This document shows, piece after piece, positions 38,778 through 48,205 of a stretch of DNA of 64,000 nucleotides. Position 1 is the stretch's first letter, and each line of letters starts with the position of its first letter. The translations under genes were made by a program, and so were the position numbers. The notes under the pieces are model-generated. The model was not told the DNA's origin. It did not search any database and was given only the letters and a program-made list of their open reading frames with translations. Source of the stretch: Acinetobacter sp. ANC 3832 (GTDB taxonomy: Bacteria > Pseudomonadota > Gammaproteobacteria > Pseudomonadales > Moraxellaceae); contig NZ_NEGJ01000011.1 in NCBI RefSeq assembly GCF_002135415.1, positions 34,681 through 98,680 on the forward strand, read 5' to 3'.

Positions 38778-39488
38778 TCATTTAAAAGTAGAACTAACTA
38801 CCTTATTCAACTCAGTTTTTGCTGTATTTTTTAACACATTGCCGTGTGCAGCAATCAAATGAATAAAGTCTAATTTTAGTAATTGCTCAAAATCGACTTT
38901 CAAACTGTTTTTTTGTGTCGAAACTTTTTTTAACCAAGGACCTCCAATAAATAAACCTAAGCGGAACCTCATTAGATATAAAATAATTTTGCTTAAAAAA
39001 CTCATATACTTCCAATCATCCCAATATTGCACACTGTCCGTTGTGATTAATAATTGATGATCTTGCAATAGCAGTGCTGCTTCAGGATATTTGGCTGATG
39101 CGTAAATAAAGAATTGACTCTCTTTAATAGGTGAAACGGTATTTTCATCAATTACATGCTGCGGAATTAAATTCGGATACGTTGCATGACCTGCTTGACT
39201 CCAAAACTCAGGCTGATACTGATCTAAATAAAATTGATCATCTAAACCATGGAAATCACCTAAACGAATCACATGCTTGACCGAGCCCAGCTGTTCTAAT
39301 TGCTTCAAGCCCTGATCATTTAAACGAACAGCATTGATTAAAATTAAATCCTGCCCTTGCTTTACAATCAGCATATTTCGATTCATCTGCATCATTGATG
39401 CAATTCGAATACTACCTCTCAATAAATAAACATTTGGGAAAATCTCGACAATTGAATCTTGTGCTGTTACTGCTGCATATTCAGTCAT
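38778..39488 (-). CDS. Metallo-beta-lactamase-fold-like protein, degenerate
   Basis: 236 aa, soluble. The order of elements (NMLIVKQGQDLILINAVRL, then VKHVIRLGDFHGLDDQFY, then LLITTDSVQYWDD, then FIHLIAAHGNVLK) resembles an MBL-fold hydrolase. The metal motif HxHxDH is reduced to FHGLDD, so metal binding may be lost or altered. It is similar in outline to DUF4336-type proteins. No neighbour suggests a role. Confidence 0.55.
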   Translation of the reverse strand: MTEYAAVTAQDSIVEIFPNVYLLRGSIRIASMMQMNRNMLIVKQGQDLILINAVRLNDQGLKQLEQLGSVKHVIRLGDFHGLDDQFYLDQYQPEFWSQAGHATYPNLIPQHVIDENTVSPIKESQFFIYASAKYPEAALLLQDHQLLITTDSVQYWDDWKYMSFLSKIILYLMRFRLGLFIGGPWLKKVSTQKNSLKVDFEQLLKLDFIHLIAAHGNVLKNTAKTELNKVVSSTFK

Positions 39489-39606
39489 TTTATGCTCATT
39501 TTGTTTTTTTCATCCTGACTTGAAGATAACCTATCCTCTCAACACTTACACATTTTTTAATCAAATAAATTCTGTACTTAATCGTCATTCAATTTAAACA
39601 AACAAT

Positions 39607-39636
39607 AAAAAAGCCAATCACTAGATTGGCTTTTTT
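39607..39636 (-). terminator. Terminator of the TerC-CBS gene
   Basis: AAAAAAGCCAATC - ACTA - GATTGGCTTTTTT is symmetrical with T runs on both strands, 23 bp past the stop. Confidence 0.9.
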
Positions 39637-39658
39637 AATTTCACATATTGATCAATGA

Positions 39659-41245
39659 TTACTCATCATCTTCATCTTTTTTTAGCTCAACAATATGAAC
39701 TTTTTCAATTTTGTGACCATCCATAGTGACCACTTCAAAGCGATAACCATCTACTTCTAAATACTGACCATTTTCAGGTAAGCGCCCTAAATGGAATAGG
39801 ATATAACCAGATAAAGTCGAATATTGCTCCGAATCATCAACTAAATCACGACCCAGCAATAGCGATACATGGCGAATATCAGTTGAACCTTCAAGAATCA
39901 GAGAACCATCCTCTAAACTTTCCGCAGCAGCTTCCAATTCATCCTCATCAGGGAATTCACCTGCAATCGCTTCAAGGACATCAATCGGTGTTGCAATACC
40001 TTCAATCGAGCCATATTCATTTAATACAATCGCCATCTGTAACGGTGCTTGGCGTAATTGTTCCATCACCATTAAGACTTGTGCATTTTCATGTACGATC
40101 ACGGGTTCACGCAGATGTTTTTCAAAGTTTAAAACACCTGTTTCAATATAATCATTCAACACTTTATGGGTCAGAACAATACCTGCAATATTATCCAATT
40201 CACCATGTGCAACAATTAAACGTGAATGTGTCATCGACATTAAACGTTCTTTTACAGTGATATGGTCATCATCCAAATCAATCCATTCCAATTCAGGACG
40301 GGGTGTCATCACAGACTTCACAGGACGTTCGGATAAACCTAAAACACCTTGTACCATCACACTATGATATGCCCCATTTTCAGGATCAAACATTTCATTG
40401 GCTAAGGCTTGAGTTGCTAACACGTCTTCAGGTTGATTACCTGAATTGTCTGAACCATTGGATTTCCCACCGAGCATACGCAGTACAGCAGAAGCAGTAC
40501 GGAAACGTAAATCTGTCGTGGTCACCATTTTTTCTTGGTTCTTACGCATGGTTTGGTTAATGAATTCGATCAATACTGAGAAACCAATGGCAGCATATAA
40601 ATAGCCTTTCGGAATGTGATAACCAAAGCCTTCCACGATGAGCGAAAAACCAATCATCATCAAGAAACCAAGGCATAAAATCACAACAGTAGGATGTTTA
40701 TTTACAAAATCCATCAATGCTTTTGAAGCCCACAACATCACGCCAACAGCGATAATCATGGCCAAAATCATGACTGATTTATCTTTTACCATACCCACAG
40801 CAGTAATCACGCTGTCGAGAGAAAATACAGCATCCAACACGACAATTTGTACAATGACCATCCAGAATGCCGCATGTACAGGATTTTCATCCTTAACGAT
40901 TTGCCCACCTTCTAAGCGCTCATGTAGCTCCATGGTTCCTTTAAACAATAGGAATACCCCACCAAAGAGCAAAATAAGCTCACGGCCAGAGAAGCTATGT
41001 TCAAAAACATGGAATAAAGGCTCGGTGAGTGTCATCACCCAAGCAATCGACATAAGCAATAGCATGCGCATACAGAGTGCTAGTAATAGCCCGATTACCC
41101 TCGCTTTACCACGTTGTTCAGGCGGTAATTTTTCCGCCAAAATCGCAATAAAAACTAGATTATCGATACCTAAAACAATTTCAAGCACAACCAGTGTTGC
41201 TAAACCAACCCACGCAGAAGGGTCTGACATCCATTCGAAAATCAT
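39659..41245 (-). CDS. TerC-family membrane protein with CBS and CorC/HlyC domains
   Basis: 528 aa. The N-terminal TerC domain (about residues 1-235) has seven membrane segments with the acidic metal-site patterns [21 protein letters not shown] and [21 protein letters not shown] pair follows (about 300-420, beginning [19 protein letters not shown]), then a transporter-associated CorC_HlyC domain at the end. This is the YoaE/YegH architecture. TerC proteins are linked to manganese or other metal export at the membrane. The upstream leader was checked for a yybP-ykoY Mn riboswitch and none was evident. Confidence 0.88.
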   Translation of the reverse strand: MIFEWMSDPSAWVGLATLVVLEIVLGIDNLVFIAILAEKLPPEQRGKARVIGLLLALCMRMLLLMSIAWVMTLTEPLFHVFEHSFSGRELILLFGGVFLLFKGTMELHERLEGGQIVKDENPVHAAFWMVIVQIVVLDAVFSLDSVITAVGMVKDKSVMILAMIIAVGVMLWASKALMDFVNKHPTVVILCLGFLMMIGFSLIVEGFGYHIPKGYLYAAIGFSVLIEFINQTMRKNQEKMVTTTDLRFRTASAVLRMLGGKSNGSDNSGNQPEDVLATQALANEMFDPENGAYHSVMVQGVLGLSERPVKSVMTPRPELEWIDLDDDHITVKERLMSMTHSRLIVAHGELDNIAGIVLTHKVLNDYIETGVLNFEKHLREPVIVHENAQVLMVMEQLRQAPLQMAIVLNEYGSIEGIATPIDVLEAIAGEFPDEDELEAAAESLEDGSLILEGSTDIRHVSLLLGRDLVDDSEQYSTLSGYILFHLGRLPENGQYLEVDGYRFEVVTMDGHKIEKVHIVELKKDEDDE

Positions 41246-41595
41246 GAATGTAACTCCCGACCAATAGGATGTTGTTTTTCTATATAAAATAGACAGGAAT
41301 TAAAATTCAAATCATCTATGACTATTGTTATTTGATGAAACTGTATTTGTTCGGAGCGACGACAACCACTACCCATTTCGATTCATTTGTTGAGATACTT
41401 ACTTTAATTATATCAAGCTTGGCACGTAATTCATCTATTTTTTACGTTTATGCTGTTATCACAACGCTTCATTACAGCGCCATTACAATTTATTGCAAAG
41501 TACTTCACTTGGCTCATGTTGTTGTCATATTTTTGACCTAAACTAAGATGAAATAAAAGATCAGAACATGCTAAGTTAAGGAGAAAGAATAATTT
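41246..41595. other. Divergent intergenic region, TerC-CBS / LOG
   Basis: 350 bp, AT-rich. It has ribosome sites for both flanking genes (GGGAG before TerC on the minus strand, AAGGAG before LOG on the plus strand). A short open frame at 41332-41541 lacks a ribosome site and any family resemblance. No riboswitch or repeat of note was seen. Confidence 0.4.
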
Positions 41596-42234
41596 ATGAA
41601 TAGCGCACTACAATCTATGAAAAATGAATCGATAACCACTGAATCTCTCCACACTGAAATCAAAGCTACACAAACATTAATCGCATTATATTGCGGCTCT
41701 CGCGCAGGTAATCGCCCCATTTATAAAGAAAAAGCAATTGCTTTAGCCCAAGGCATTGCTGACCACGGTTTCGGTATTGTGTACGGTGGTGCAAGTATTG
41801 GTTTAATGGGCCAAGTTGCAGATACTGTGACAGAAGCTGGTGGCGACGTTGTGGGAGTAATTCCAGAATTTATGTTGGACTATGAAATTGCACATAACAA
41901 ACTGACTGAATTACATATTGTTGAAAACATGCATGAACGTAAAGCCATGATGGCTGAACGTGCCAGTGCTTTCGTTGCTCTACCTGGTGGCCTCGGGACT
42001 TTTGAAGAAATTCTAGAGGTTGCAACTTGGGGACAATTGAATCAACATCAAAAACCGATGATGCTGTATAACGTGAATGGATTTTATGACCACCTGATTG
42101 CGCAATTGGATCATGCTGTACACGAAGGTTTCTTACCCCCTCAACACCGAGCAAAATTGATTGTCTGTAATCATGCAGATCAAATTTTCAATGCGATTAA
42201 AAGTTTAGAAAATCCAAAAGAATTTGTTGTTTAA
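41596..42234 (+). CDS. LOG-family cytokinin-type phosphoribohydrolase
   Basis: 212 aa. The Rossmann-like lysine-decarboxylase-fold family (TIGR00730) is shown by CGSRAGNRP, GIVYGGASIGLMG, the HERKAMMAERA helix and the catalytic PGGLGTFEEILEVATWGQL. The enzymes cleave nucleoside 5'-monophosphates to base and ribose phosphate. The start at 41596 has AAGGAG 12 nt upstream; an ATG at 41617 is an alternative. It shares a terminator with the convergent PiT-like gene. Confidence 0.88.
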   Translation: MNSALQSMKNESITTESLHTEIKATQTLIALYCGSRAGNRPIYKEKAIALAQGIADHGFGIVYGGASIGLMGQVADTVTEAGGDVVGVIPEFMLDYEIAHNKLTELHIVENMHERKAMMAERASAFVALPGGLGTFEEILEVATWGQLNQHQKPMMLYNVNGFYDHLIAQLDHAVHEGFLPPQHRAKLIVCNHADQIFNAIKSLENPKEFVV

Positions 42235-42248
42235 TTCTTTTTAAATGC

Positions 42249-42276
42249 TAAAAAGCGAGCATATAGCTCGCTTTTC
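42249..42276. terminator. Bidirectional terminator, LOG / PiT-like permease
   Basis: AAAAAGCGAGC - ATATA - GCTCGCTTTT lies between the two convergent genes. Confidence 0.85.
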
Positions 42277-42301
42277 TATTGTATGAAATGTACCGAGTAG
42301 C

Positions 42302-43267
42302 TCAACCTTCGATCCAATGATAGAACCAAGGTAAAGTCGTTGCCAATAAAATACTCATGAGTAAACCAATCAATAATTTTAAAGCATCTTTACTCACATT
42401 ACGTGATGTTCGATGTTTATTCACTTCAGCCAAATGCATCGACATCGCAAATTCACGGCCTGCAAGTAAACCAAGGAATACCCATGTGGTACTCATTGGA
42501 ATATTACTCATTTCTTTAAAGACCAATAAAATTAAGGCATACATAAAATCAATAATGGTGGCAGAGCGTACATCCTGCACCCCTGTTTTAGTATCAATAA
42601 TGTTTTGAATTGCCCCACCACGTTGATAAAACACCACACCTAACAGTGTAATAAAAACAAAAATTGCAAAAACCATAAACCACAATGGAACAGCACGTGG
42701 TACATAAACAAAAATATTGGCTAAATCTTGAATCAGCCACTGACTCCAAAGAAAACCTGTTGCCACCCATTGAATGGCTATCCACATTTTAGGTGTAGGT
42801 TCATGTCGCGTTTTACTAAAATAGACGGTTATTCTTTTCACTACAAAGCGATAAATAATAATCGCAACCACAAAAGCAACGGCATAGCCCATCATGGACT
42901 TGGTCAGCATTGAACTTAAGCTACTGGGTGAAAAAATGGTGAGAACCAAAAATGTGGTACTCACAGGAATACCAAATCGGGTTAAAAATAAAAGTAGAAT
43001 CGGCGGTACAATGTACAGCCACGTCATTCCTTCTTTCGGAAAGGGTATGGTTTCCAAACGTCCATAAGAAGCATCACCGACCCCAGAAGTCCACCAACCG
43101 TACATCAATACTACAGCTAAAATCGTACTGGTATAAATCCACAATACCCACCATGGACGATGTGCATTGGACGAAATAAATGTGCCTAATGTTTGTGGGA
43201 CATCATTTCCTACGATTGAATAAGCAGCCAAACAAAAGCCGACAATCATTAAAATTTCAATACCCAT
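42302..43267 (-). CDS. PiT-like inorganic anion permease
   Basis: 321 aa from the ATG at 43267, with AGGTGAG suitably placed upstream. The N-terminal VGNDVPQTLGTFISSN matches the GANDVANAFGT signature of PiT phosphate/sulfate permeases. FGIPVSTTFLVLTIFSPSS matches their second-half GxPVSTTH signature, with Phe in place of His. About eight or nine membrane segments are seen. It is shorter than PitA and diverged, so phosphate as substrate is uncertain. There is no phoU-like partner nearby. Confidence 0.7.
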   Translation of the reverse strand: MGIEILMIVGFCLAAYSIVGNDVPQTLGTFISSNAHRPWWVLWIYTSTILAVVLMYGWWTSGVGDASYGRLETIPFPKEGMTWLYIVPPILLLFLTRFGIPVSTTFLVLTIFSPSSLSSMLTKSMMGYAVAFVVAIIIYRFVVKRITVYFSKTRHEPTPKMWIAIQWVATGFLWSQWLIQDLANIFVYVPRAVPLWFMVFAIFVFITLLGVVFYQRGGAIQNIIDTKTGVQDVRSATIIDFMYALILLVFKEMSNIPMSTTWVFLGLLAGREFAMSMHLAEVNKHRTSRNVSKDALKLLIGLLMSILLATTLPWFYHWIEG

Positions 43268-43531
43268 CAATGACTCACCTTTTGTGCTAACACAATTCAC
43301 CTAATTTTAGATTCTGCTAGGCGCAGATTATGACACTTTAATGACTTTGCAAACCTTTCAATCTGTCTTTTTACCAAAGAAATGGGTTAATAAATATTTA
43401 AATAGCTTGATCAGCTTATGAGTCTCTGCTCCATTTTAAATGATGAATCTCATTCCGTTATGCATTCTTAATACATCATTTTTCATCATATTGTTTTAAA
43501 CTCATGAGAAACAACATCCTTTAGCCATGCT

Positions 43532-44923
43532 ATGACTGCTACGCCAACACACCAACGCTTACAGCCTGAGTTTAGATTATTGGTTTTCCTTGTCTCTATT
43601 GGCTTTTTTATGCAAGGCTTGGATACAACCATTATCAATACAGCTTTGCCTGCTATGGCGAAAAGTCTGAATGAAGACCCTTTGCGCATGCACGGCGTAG
43701 TCATCAGTTATGTGCTTTCCGTGGCAGCCTGTATTCCTCTCAGTGGTTGGTTAGCAGATCGTTTCGGTGTTCGAAATACCTTCTTTGCTGCAATCGTGAT
43801 TTTCACTCTGGCATCATTAGGTTGTGGTTTATCACAAAATTTTTATCAACTGATTGGCTTTCGTGTGATTCAAGGTATTGGTGGTGCTTTACTCCTACCT
43901 GTAGGTCGTTTAGCCATGTTGAAGTTGATTCCAAGAGAACAGTTTCTCTCTGCTATGAGCATGATGAGTTTGGCAGGCTTACTTGGTCCATTAATGGGTC
44001 CGACACTCGGCGGATATCTTGTTGAAGTTGCAACATGGCACTGGATTTTTTTAATTAATATTCCAATGGGTATTTTAGGCGTACTCGTTACATTTAAAGC
44101 CATGCCGAATGCTACAGAGCCGACTGTGAAAAAATTTGATTTCAGTGGTTTTATTCTGCTGATCATTGCTATGGTCGGCATGGCTTTAGGCATTGAAAAC
44201 ATTGCCAGTCGTGAAGTTTCAAAAGCATTTAGTTTTGGCTTATTAAGTGCAGGGCTGATTGCATCAGGTCTGTATGCATATCATGCACATACCCATCAAA
44301 ATGCACTATTTCGCAGTAAATTATTTAAAAATAAGATTTATGCGATTGGGATTTTAGGTAATTTCTTTGCCCGCTTTGGCGGTAATTCCATTCCTTTTAT
44401 TTTACCGTTGATGCTACAAGTTGCCTTTAAAATGGAACCGTTAATGACAGGAATCATGATGACCCCTGTTGTTTTAGGCTCTTTATTTTCCAAACCTATT
44501 ATCCGCCCCATTATTCAAAAAATCGGCTATCGTCGTTTTTTACTCATCAATACCCTTCTGGTTGGCGTATGTATTGCCAGTTTTTCTCTTACAACTGCGG
44601 ATACACCGAATTGGTTACGGGCAATACACTTCTTTATTTTTGGCACACTCAACTCATTGCAATTTGTCACAATGAATACACTCACTTTAAAAGATTTGCC
44701 ACAACAAGATGCCAGTAGCGGAAATAGTTTTTTATCGATGATTATGATGCTTTCTATGAGTATTGGTGTGGCTTTGGCAGGAACATTATTGAATGTTTTT
44801 ACAGCTTATTATGCTTCAGATGATATTACGACAGCATTCCACACCACACTGATCTGCTTAGGTGCAATCAATATTCTAACTGCCTTTATTTTCTCACGGC
44901 TACCTAAAAATATGCCGATTTAA
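43532..44923 (+). CDS. DHA2-family MFS exporter (MdtD/EmrB-like)
   Basis: 463 aa with about fourteen membrane segments. The first helix has GFFMQGLDTTIINTALPAMAKSL, the DHA2 motif D1. The loop motif is GWLADRFGVRNTF, and motif C appears as GLLGPLMGPTLGGYL. It resembles MdtD of E. coli most closely. There is no adjacent membrane-fusion protein, so it probably works alone at the inner membrane. Substrate unknown. Confidence 0.87.
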   Translation: MTATPTHQRLQPEFRLLVFLVSIGFFMQGLDTTIINTALPAMAKSLNEDPLRMHGVVISYVLSVAACIPLSGWLADRFGVRNTFFAAIVIFTLASLGCGLSQNFYQLIGFRVIQGIGGALLLPVGRLAMLKLIPREQFLSAMSMMSLAGLLGPLMGPTLGGYLVEVATWHWIFLINIPMGILGVLVTFKAMPNATEPTVKKFDFSGFILLIIAMVGMALGIENIASREVSKAFSFGLLSAGLIASGLYAYHAHTHQNALFRSKLFKNKIYAIGILGNFFARFGGNSIPFILPLMLQVAFKMEPLMTGIMMTPVVLGSLFSKPIIRPIIQKIGYRRFLLINTLLVGVCIASFSLTTADTPNWLRAIHFFIFGTLNSLQFVTMNTLTLKDLPQQDASSGNSFLSMIMMLSMSIGVALAGTLLNVFTAYYASDDITTAFHTTLICLGAINILTAFIFSRLPKNMPI

Positions 44924-45002
44924 TTTCTTTGCAGAAATCACATGGTTTTGCTATCTGTATCACGTTATGATACCAAATACAGAAAATATCTCCATTGGAT
45001 CA

Positions 45003-45752
45003 ATGAAAAAGCGATCATCAAAACAAAAAGTAATTCGACAATACAGCCCATATATTGGAATGGCTTTATTATGCTGTACGATGCTCTCTTATTTAATTTT
45101 TTTCCATCAAAATCCTGCTGCCGCTGAACCTTATCCAGTTCAAGGTTTTGATGTTTCACATCATCAAGGGAATATTGATTGGAAGAAGATTTCTCCGCAA
45201 AAATATCAATTTGTTTATTTGAAAGCCACTGAAGGTGGCGATTATCGTGATGATAAATTTCAAGATTATTGGTTAGGCGCACATGAACAAAATTTAAATA
45301 TAGGCGCTTATCATTTTTATCGTTTATGTCGTGACGGCGAAATTCAGGCGCAGAATTTTATTCAAACTGTACCAAATAAACCCTATGCCCTTCCCCCTGT
45401 AATTGATTTGGAATATGACAGCAATTGCATTAATACATTCACCAAAGACCAATTACTGAAACAAATTAAAATCATGCATGACCGCTTACACAAGCATTAT
45501 GGCAAACAACCTATTTTTTATACCTCGAAAAACTTCTATAACATCATTCTAGTCGATCAATTTAAACAAACACCGATCTGGATTCGTGAATATAAAGAAT
45601 CACCTGATTTAAAAAATAAACGCCCATGGACATTTTGGCAACGAACCAATCAAGGGCAAATTCAAGGTATTCCAACGACTGTAGATTTAAACGTGTTTCA
45701 TGGTTCTGAAGATGACTGGAAAAAGTTTTTAGAGAAAAATAATATTAAATAA
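45003..45752 (+). CDS. Glycoside hydrolase family 25 lysozyme, membrane anchored
   Basis: 249 aa from ATG 45003; ATG 44967 is also in frame but lacks a ribosome site. A basic N-terminus and one hydrophobic segment (YIGMALLCCTMLSYLIFF) act as signal anchor. The GH25 barrel shows GFDVSHHQGNIDWKK, YLKATEGGDYRDD, PPVIDLEYDSN (catalytic D and E) and WTFWQRTNQGQI. It cleaves N-acetylmuramoyl linkages of peptidoglycan. It is not in a prophage context, so it is a chromosomal wall hydrolase. Confidence 0.87.
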   Translation: MKKRSSKQKVIRQYSPYIGMALLCCTMLSYLIFFHQNPAAAEPYPVQGFDVSHHQGNIDWKKISPQKYQFVYLKATEGGDYRDDKFQDYWLGAHEQNLNIGAYHFYRLCRDGEIQAQNFIQTVPNKPYALPPVIDLEYDSNCINTFTKDQLLKQIKIMHDRLHKHYGKQPIFYTSKNFYNIILVDQFKQTPIWIREYKESPDLKNKRPWTFWQRTNQGQIQGIPTTVDLNVFHGSEDDWKKFLEKNNIK

Positions 45753-45903
45753 TTATTTATAAACTTAGACATTCAACCATATTTGATACTCCACTATGAA
45801 TCATCTTGAAATGACACAATCTGTCGTACAATATTTCCCAACACTAAAGAATAAAGCAAACATCGGTTAGAATAATATCATCTAACATTGCCTTGCGTAG
45901 TGC

Positions 45904-46959
45904 ATGAGAAAAATCATACATATCGATATGGATGCCTTCTATGCATCCGTAGAACTGAAAGACCGACCTGAGTTAAAACACTTACCTGTAGTGATTTCTT
46001 CACATCACCCACGGGCAGTGATTGCTACGGCTTCCTACCCTGCACGCACCTTTGGTCTATGTTCTGCAATGTCGATGACGCAAGCAAAAAAGCTCTGTCC
46101 ACAAGTCGTTGTGATTGAACCCAATTTTGAAAAATATCGGGATGTTTCAATCCAAATTCATGAAATTTTTCAAAAATACACGTCTTTAATTGAACCCTTA
46201 TCCTTAGATGAAGCTTTTCTGGATGTAACGGAAAATTTAAAGAATATTCCCAGTGCCACTGAAGTTGCCGAATGCATTCGCACTGATATTTTTAAAGTCA
46301 CTGGTTTGACTGCTTCCGCAGGGGTTGCACCGAATAAATTTTTAGCCAAAATTGCCTCAGATTGGCATAAACCAAATGGCATCTGTGTGATTAAACCCAG
46401 TCAGGTTCAACATTTTATCCAAGGCTTAGCACTCAAAAAAATCCCAGGGGTCGGTAAAGTCACACAAGAAAAACTCAAATCACTGCAATTGGAAACTTTG
46501 GGCGATCTACAAAAAATAGAAGAAGCGGTACTGATTCATCACTTTGGTAAATACGGCAAGCAACTGTTTTTATATGCACAAGGTATTGATGATAGACCTG
46601 TACAAGCTGAACGACAACGACAGCAAATTTCCAAAGAAACTACTTTTGATGTAGATTTTACTTTAAGTCAATGCAAACCTTATTGGAGCAACTTAATTGA
46701 ACGGGTATGGTTCAGTTTAGAAAAAAGGCAATTTCAAGCACGGGGCGTGACCGTTAAATTAAAGCTCAAAAACTTTCAAGTGTTACAACATAGTAAGAGT
46801 TTTAAACAGCCACTAAGTTCGCAACAAGATATGATCCAAGTCATACAAGTCTTACTACAAGAAATGCAAATTCCAGAATCTCATCAATTTCGGTTGATTG
46901 GCGTTGGGCTTTATCAACTCTCAGAAAAACAAGATGAATCACAATTATCACTTTGGTAA
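45904..46959 (+). CDS. dinB: DNA polymerase IV
   Basis: Y-family translesion polymerase, 351 aa. [17 protein letters not shown] carries the first catalytic Asp, and [11 protein letters not shown] the second Asp/Glu pair. The HhH region is [14 protein letters not shown], and the C-terminal little-finger domain ends in SLW. The C-terminal clamp-binding motif is probably within QLSLW. No classical LexA box was seen, as expected if the host lacks a canonical LexA. Confidence 0.95.
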   Translation: MRKIIHIDMDAFYASVELKDRPELKHLPVVISSHHPRAVIATASYPARTFGLCSAMSMTQAKKLCPQVVVIEPNFEKYRDVSIQIHEIFQKYTSLIEPLSLDEAFLDVTENLKNIPSATEVAECIRTDIFKVTGLTASAGVAPNKFLAKIASDWHKPNGICVIKPSQVQHFIQGLALKKIPGVGKVTQEKLKSLQLETLGDLQKIEEAVLIHHFGKYGKQLFLYAQGIDDRPVQAERQRQQISKETTFDVDFTLSQCKPYWSNLIERVWFSLEKRQFQARGVTVKLKLKNFQVLQHSKSFKQPLSSQQDMIQVIQVLLQEMQIPESHQFRLIGVGLYQLSEKQDESQLSLW

Positions 46960-47065
46960 GACTGCATTTCAAATAAGCTTGAACATAAAACTTTATGCTG
47001 AATTTTTAATCAAACGAGTAAAATTAAAACAACTATTTTCCCATCCTGCTTATTTTTAGAGTAAT

Positions 47066-47209
47066 CTAATCACCGCTTTACATTACCCATGTAAAGCCGA
47101 GTTGCTGAAAATTATCTTTACTTTCGGCTATTGTCCTGTGATTAGCGTGACGATCAAATCCGAAGATTACAGGGCTCTCTGCCATTTGGTATGGGTGATG
47201 CTATTGTCC
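47066..47209. ncRNA. Unassigned structured RNA-like element between dinB and creB
   Basis: This is the conspicuous part of a 511-bp gene-free stretch (46960-47470) and is richer in GC than its surroundings. CTAATCAC (47066-47073) pairs with GTGATTAG (47138-47145). Inside sit the hairpin CTTTACAT-TACCC-ATGTAAAG (47076-47096) and the helix AGCCGA/TCGGCT (47095-47100, 47124-47129). CCTGTGAT (47135-47142) can alternatively pair with ATTACAGG (47166-47173). ATTACCCAT (47082-47090) can pair with ATGGGTGAT (47191-47199). The 10-mer GCTATTGTCC occurs at 47127 and 47200. Strand and identity are unknown; no terminator or protein frame was found. It does not resemble 6S, SRP, tmRNA or RNase P RNA. Confidence 0.45.
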
Positions 47210-47470
47210 CGTCTATGCTGATCTTAATCATAAAAATATCCTATTTTATTATTATTTTCCTTCATTTCTACTTTCAAAATTCACATTTTACATTCAACTT
47301 CCAAAGTAACGATTCACAACTTCTTTATTTTTATACTCTCAAAATAAATAAAAAAACGGTATAGAAGTCTATTCAACTCTGCTCCTTTTCAAATAGTTCT
47401 GTCAATTATCATTCGCTTCAATTCACTAATTTTATTACACTGAAACTGATCCATTAATTTATGCATTCAA

Positions 47471-48202
47471 ATGAATAATAAAAAACAGATTTTATGTATT
47501 GAAGATGATGCCGCAATTCTCATGCCTTTGCGCTACGCCCTTGAACGTGAAGAATGGCAAGTCACTTGGGCAAATACAGGTATGCAAGCCATTCAACTGA
47601 TTGAGCAGAATCACTTTGATTTTATTATTCTCGATGTCGGTTTACCTGATATTAACGGCTTTGATGTTTGTAAAAAAATTCGCACTTTTAACCATACGCC
47701 CCTACTCTTTTTAACTGCACGTGATGATGAAATTGACCGTATTATTGGGCTTGAAATTGGTGCAGATGACTATTGTTCTAAACCCTTCAGCTCACGTGAA
47801 ATCGTGTCCCGGATTAAAGCCATTTGGCGCAGAATGGAACTACAGAATCAATTGTCTCAAACGATTCAAGCACCTATCCTAGACCCAATAGAAAAAGATC
47901 ATTCAACTGATAAAATATGGCTCTGCTTTGAAGAAGCCCTGAAAATCCATTATTTTGGAACAGCCTTACAACTCACACGTTATGAGTATCGGCTACTCAA
48001 ATTATTAATTGATCATCCTGAACAAGTTTTTGCTCGACAACAATTAATGGATCATATTTGGGAACATCCTGAACATAGTTTAGAACGCACTGTCGATACT
48101 CACATTAAAAGCTTAAGACAAAAACTCAAACAAATTTCTGCTGAACAAGATCCCATTATGACGCATCGTGGTTTTGGCTATAGCCTAAAAAGAATGGGCT
48201 AG
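47471..48202 (+). CDS. creB: OmpR-type response regulator, CreB-like
   Basis: 243 aa. The receiver domain has E11/D12/D13 and phosphoacceptor D55 (IILDVGLPD). The winged-helix DNA-binding domain (LTRYEYRLLKLLIDHPEQVF...DTHIKSLRQKLKQ) is of the CreB/BaeR type. Its stop is 3 bp before the creC start, and creD follows creC, which fixes the identity of the module. In other bacteria CreBC activates creD and related genes on envelope or fermentative stress and on PBP4 inhibition. Confidence 0.9.
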   Translation: MNNKKQILCIEDDAAILMPLRYALEREEWQVTWANTGMQAIQLIEQNHFDFIILDVGLPDINGFDVCKKIRTFNHTPLLFLTARDDEIDRIIGLEIGADDYCSKPFSSREIVSRIKAIWRRMELQNQLSQTIQAPILDPIEKDHSTDKIWLCFEEALKIHYFGTALQLTRYEYRLLKLLIDHPEQVFARQQLMDHIWEHPEHSLERTVDTHIKSLRQKLKQISAEQDPIMTHRGFGYSLKRMG

Positions 48203-48205
48203 AAG

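Noticed and set aside
41246..41330. Possible yybP-ykoY manganese riboswitch before the TerC-CBS gene
   Set aside because: TerC genes often carry this riboswitch, but the leader is short and AT-rich and I could not find its conserved core or paired stems. Only a ribosome site is clear.
41332..41541. 69-codon frame between the TerC-CBS and LOG genes
   Set aside because: No ribosome site, no family resemblance, and a composition like the surrounding AT-rich spacer.
45003..45752. GH25 lysozyme as a prophage endolysin
   Set aside because: No phage structural, holin or integrase genes surround it; the neighbours are an exporter and dinB, and it has its own membrane anchor.
47130..47260. Decayed transposon or coding remnant in the dinB-creB gap
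   Set aside because: The minus strand offers only a frame of about 25 codons and no terminal inverted repeats were seen. The stem pattern favours RNA, although decay cannot be excluded.
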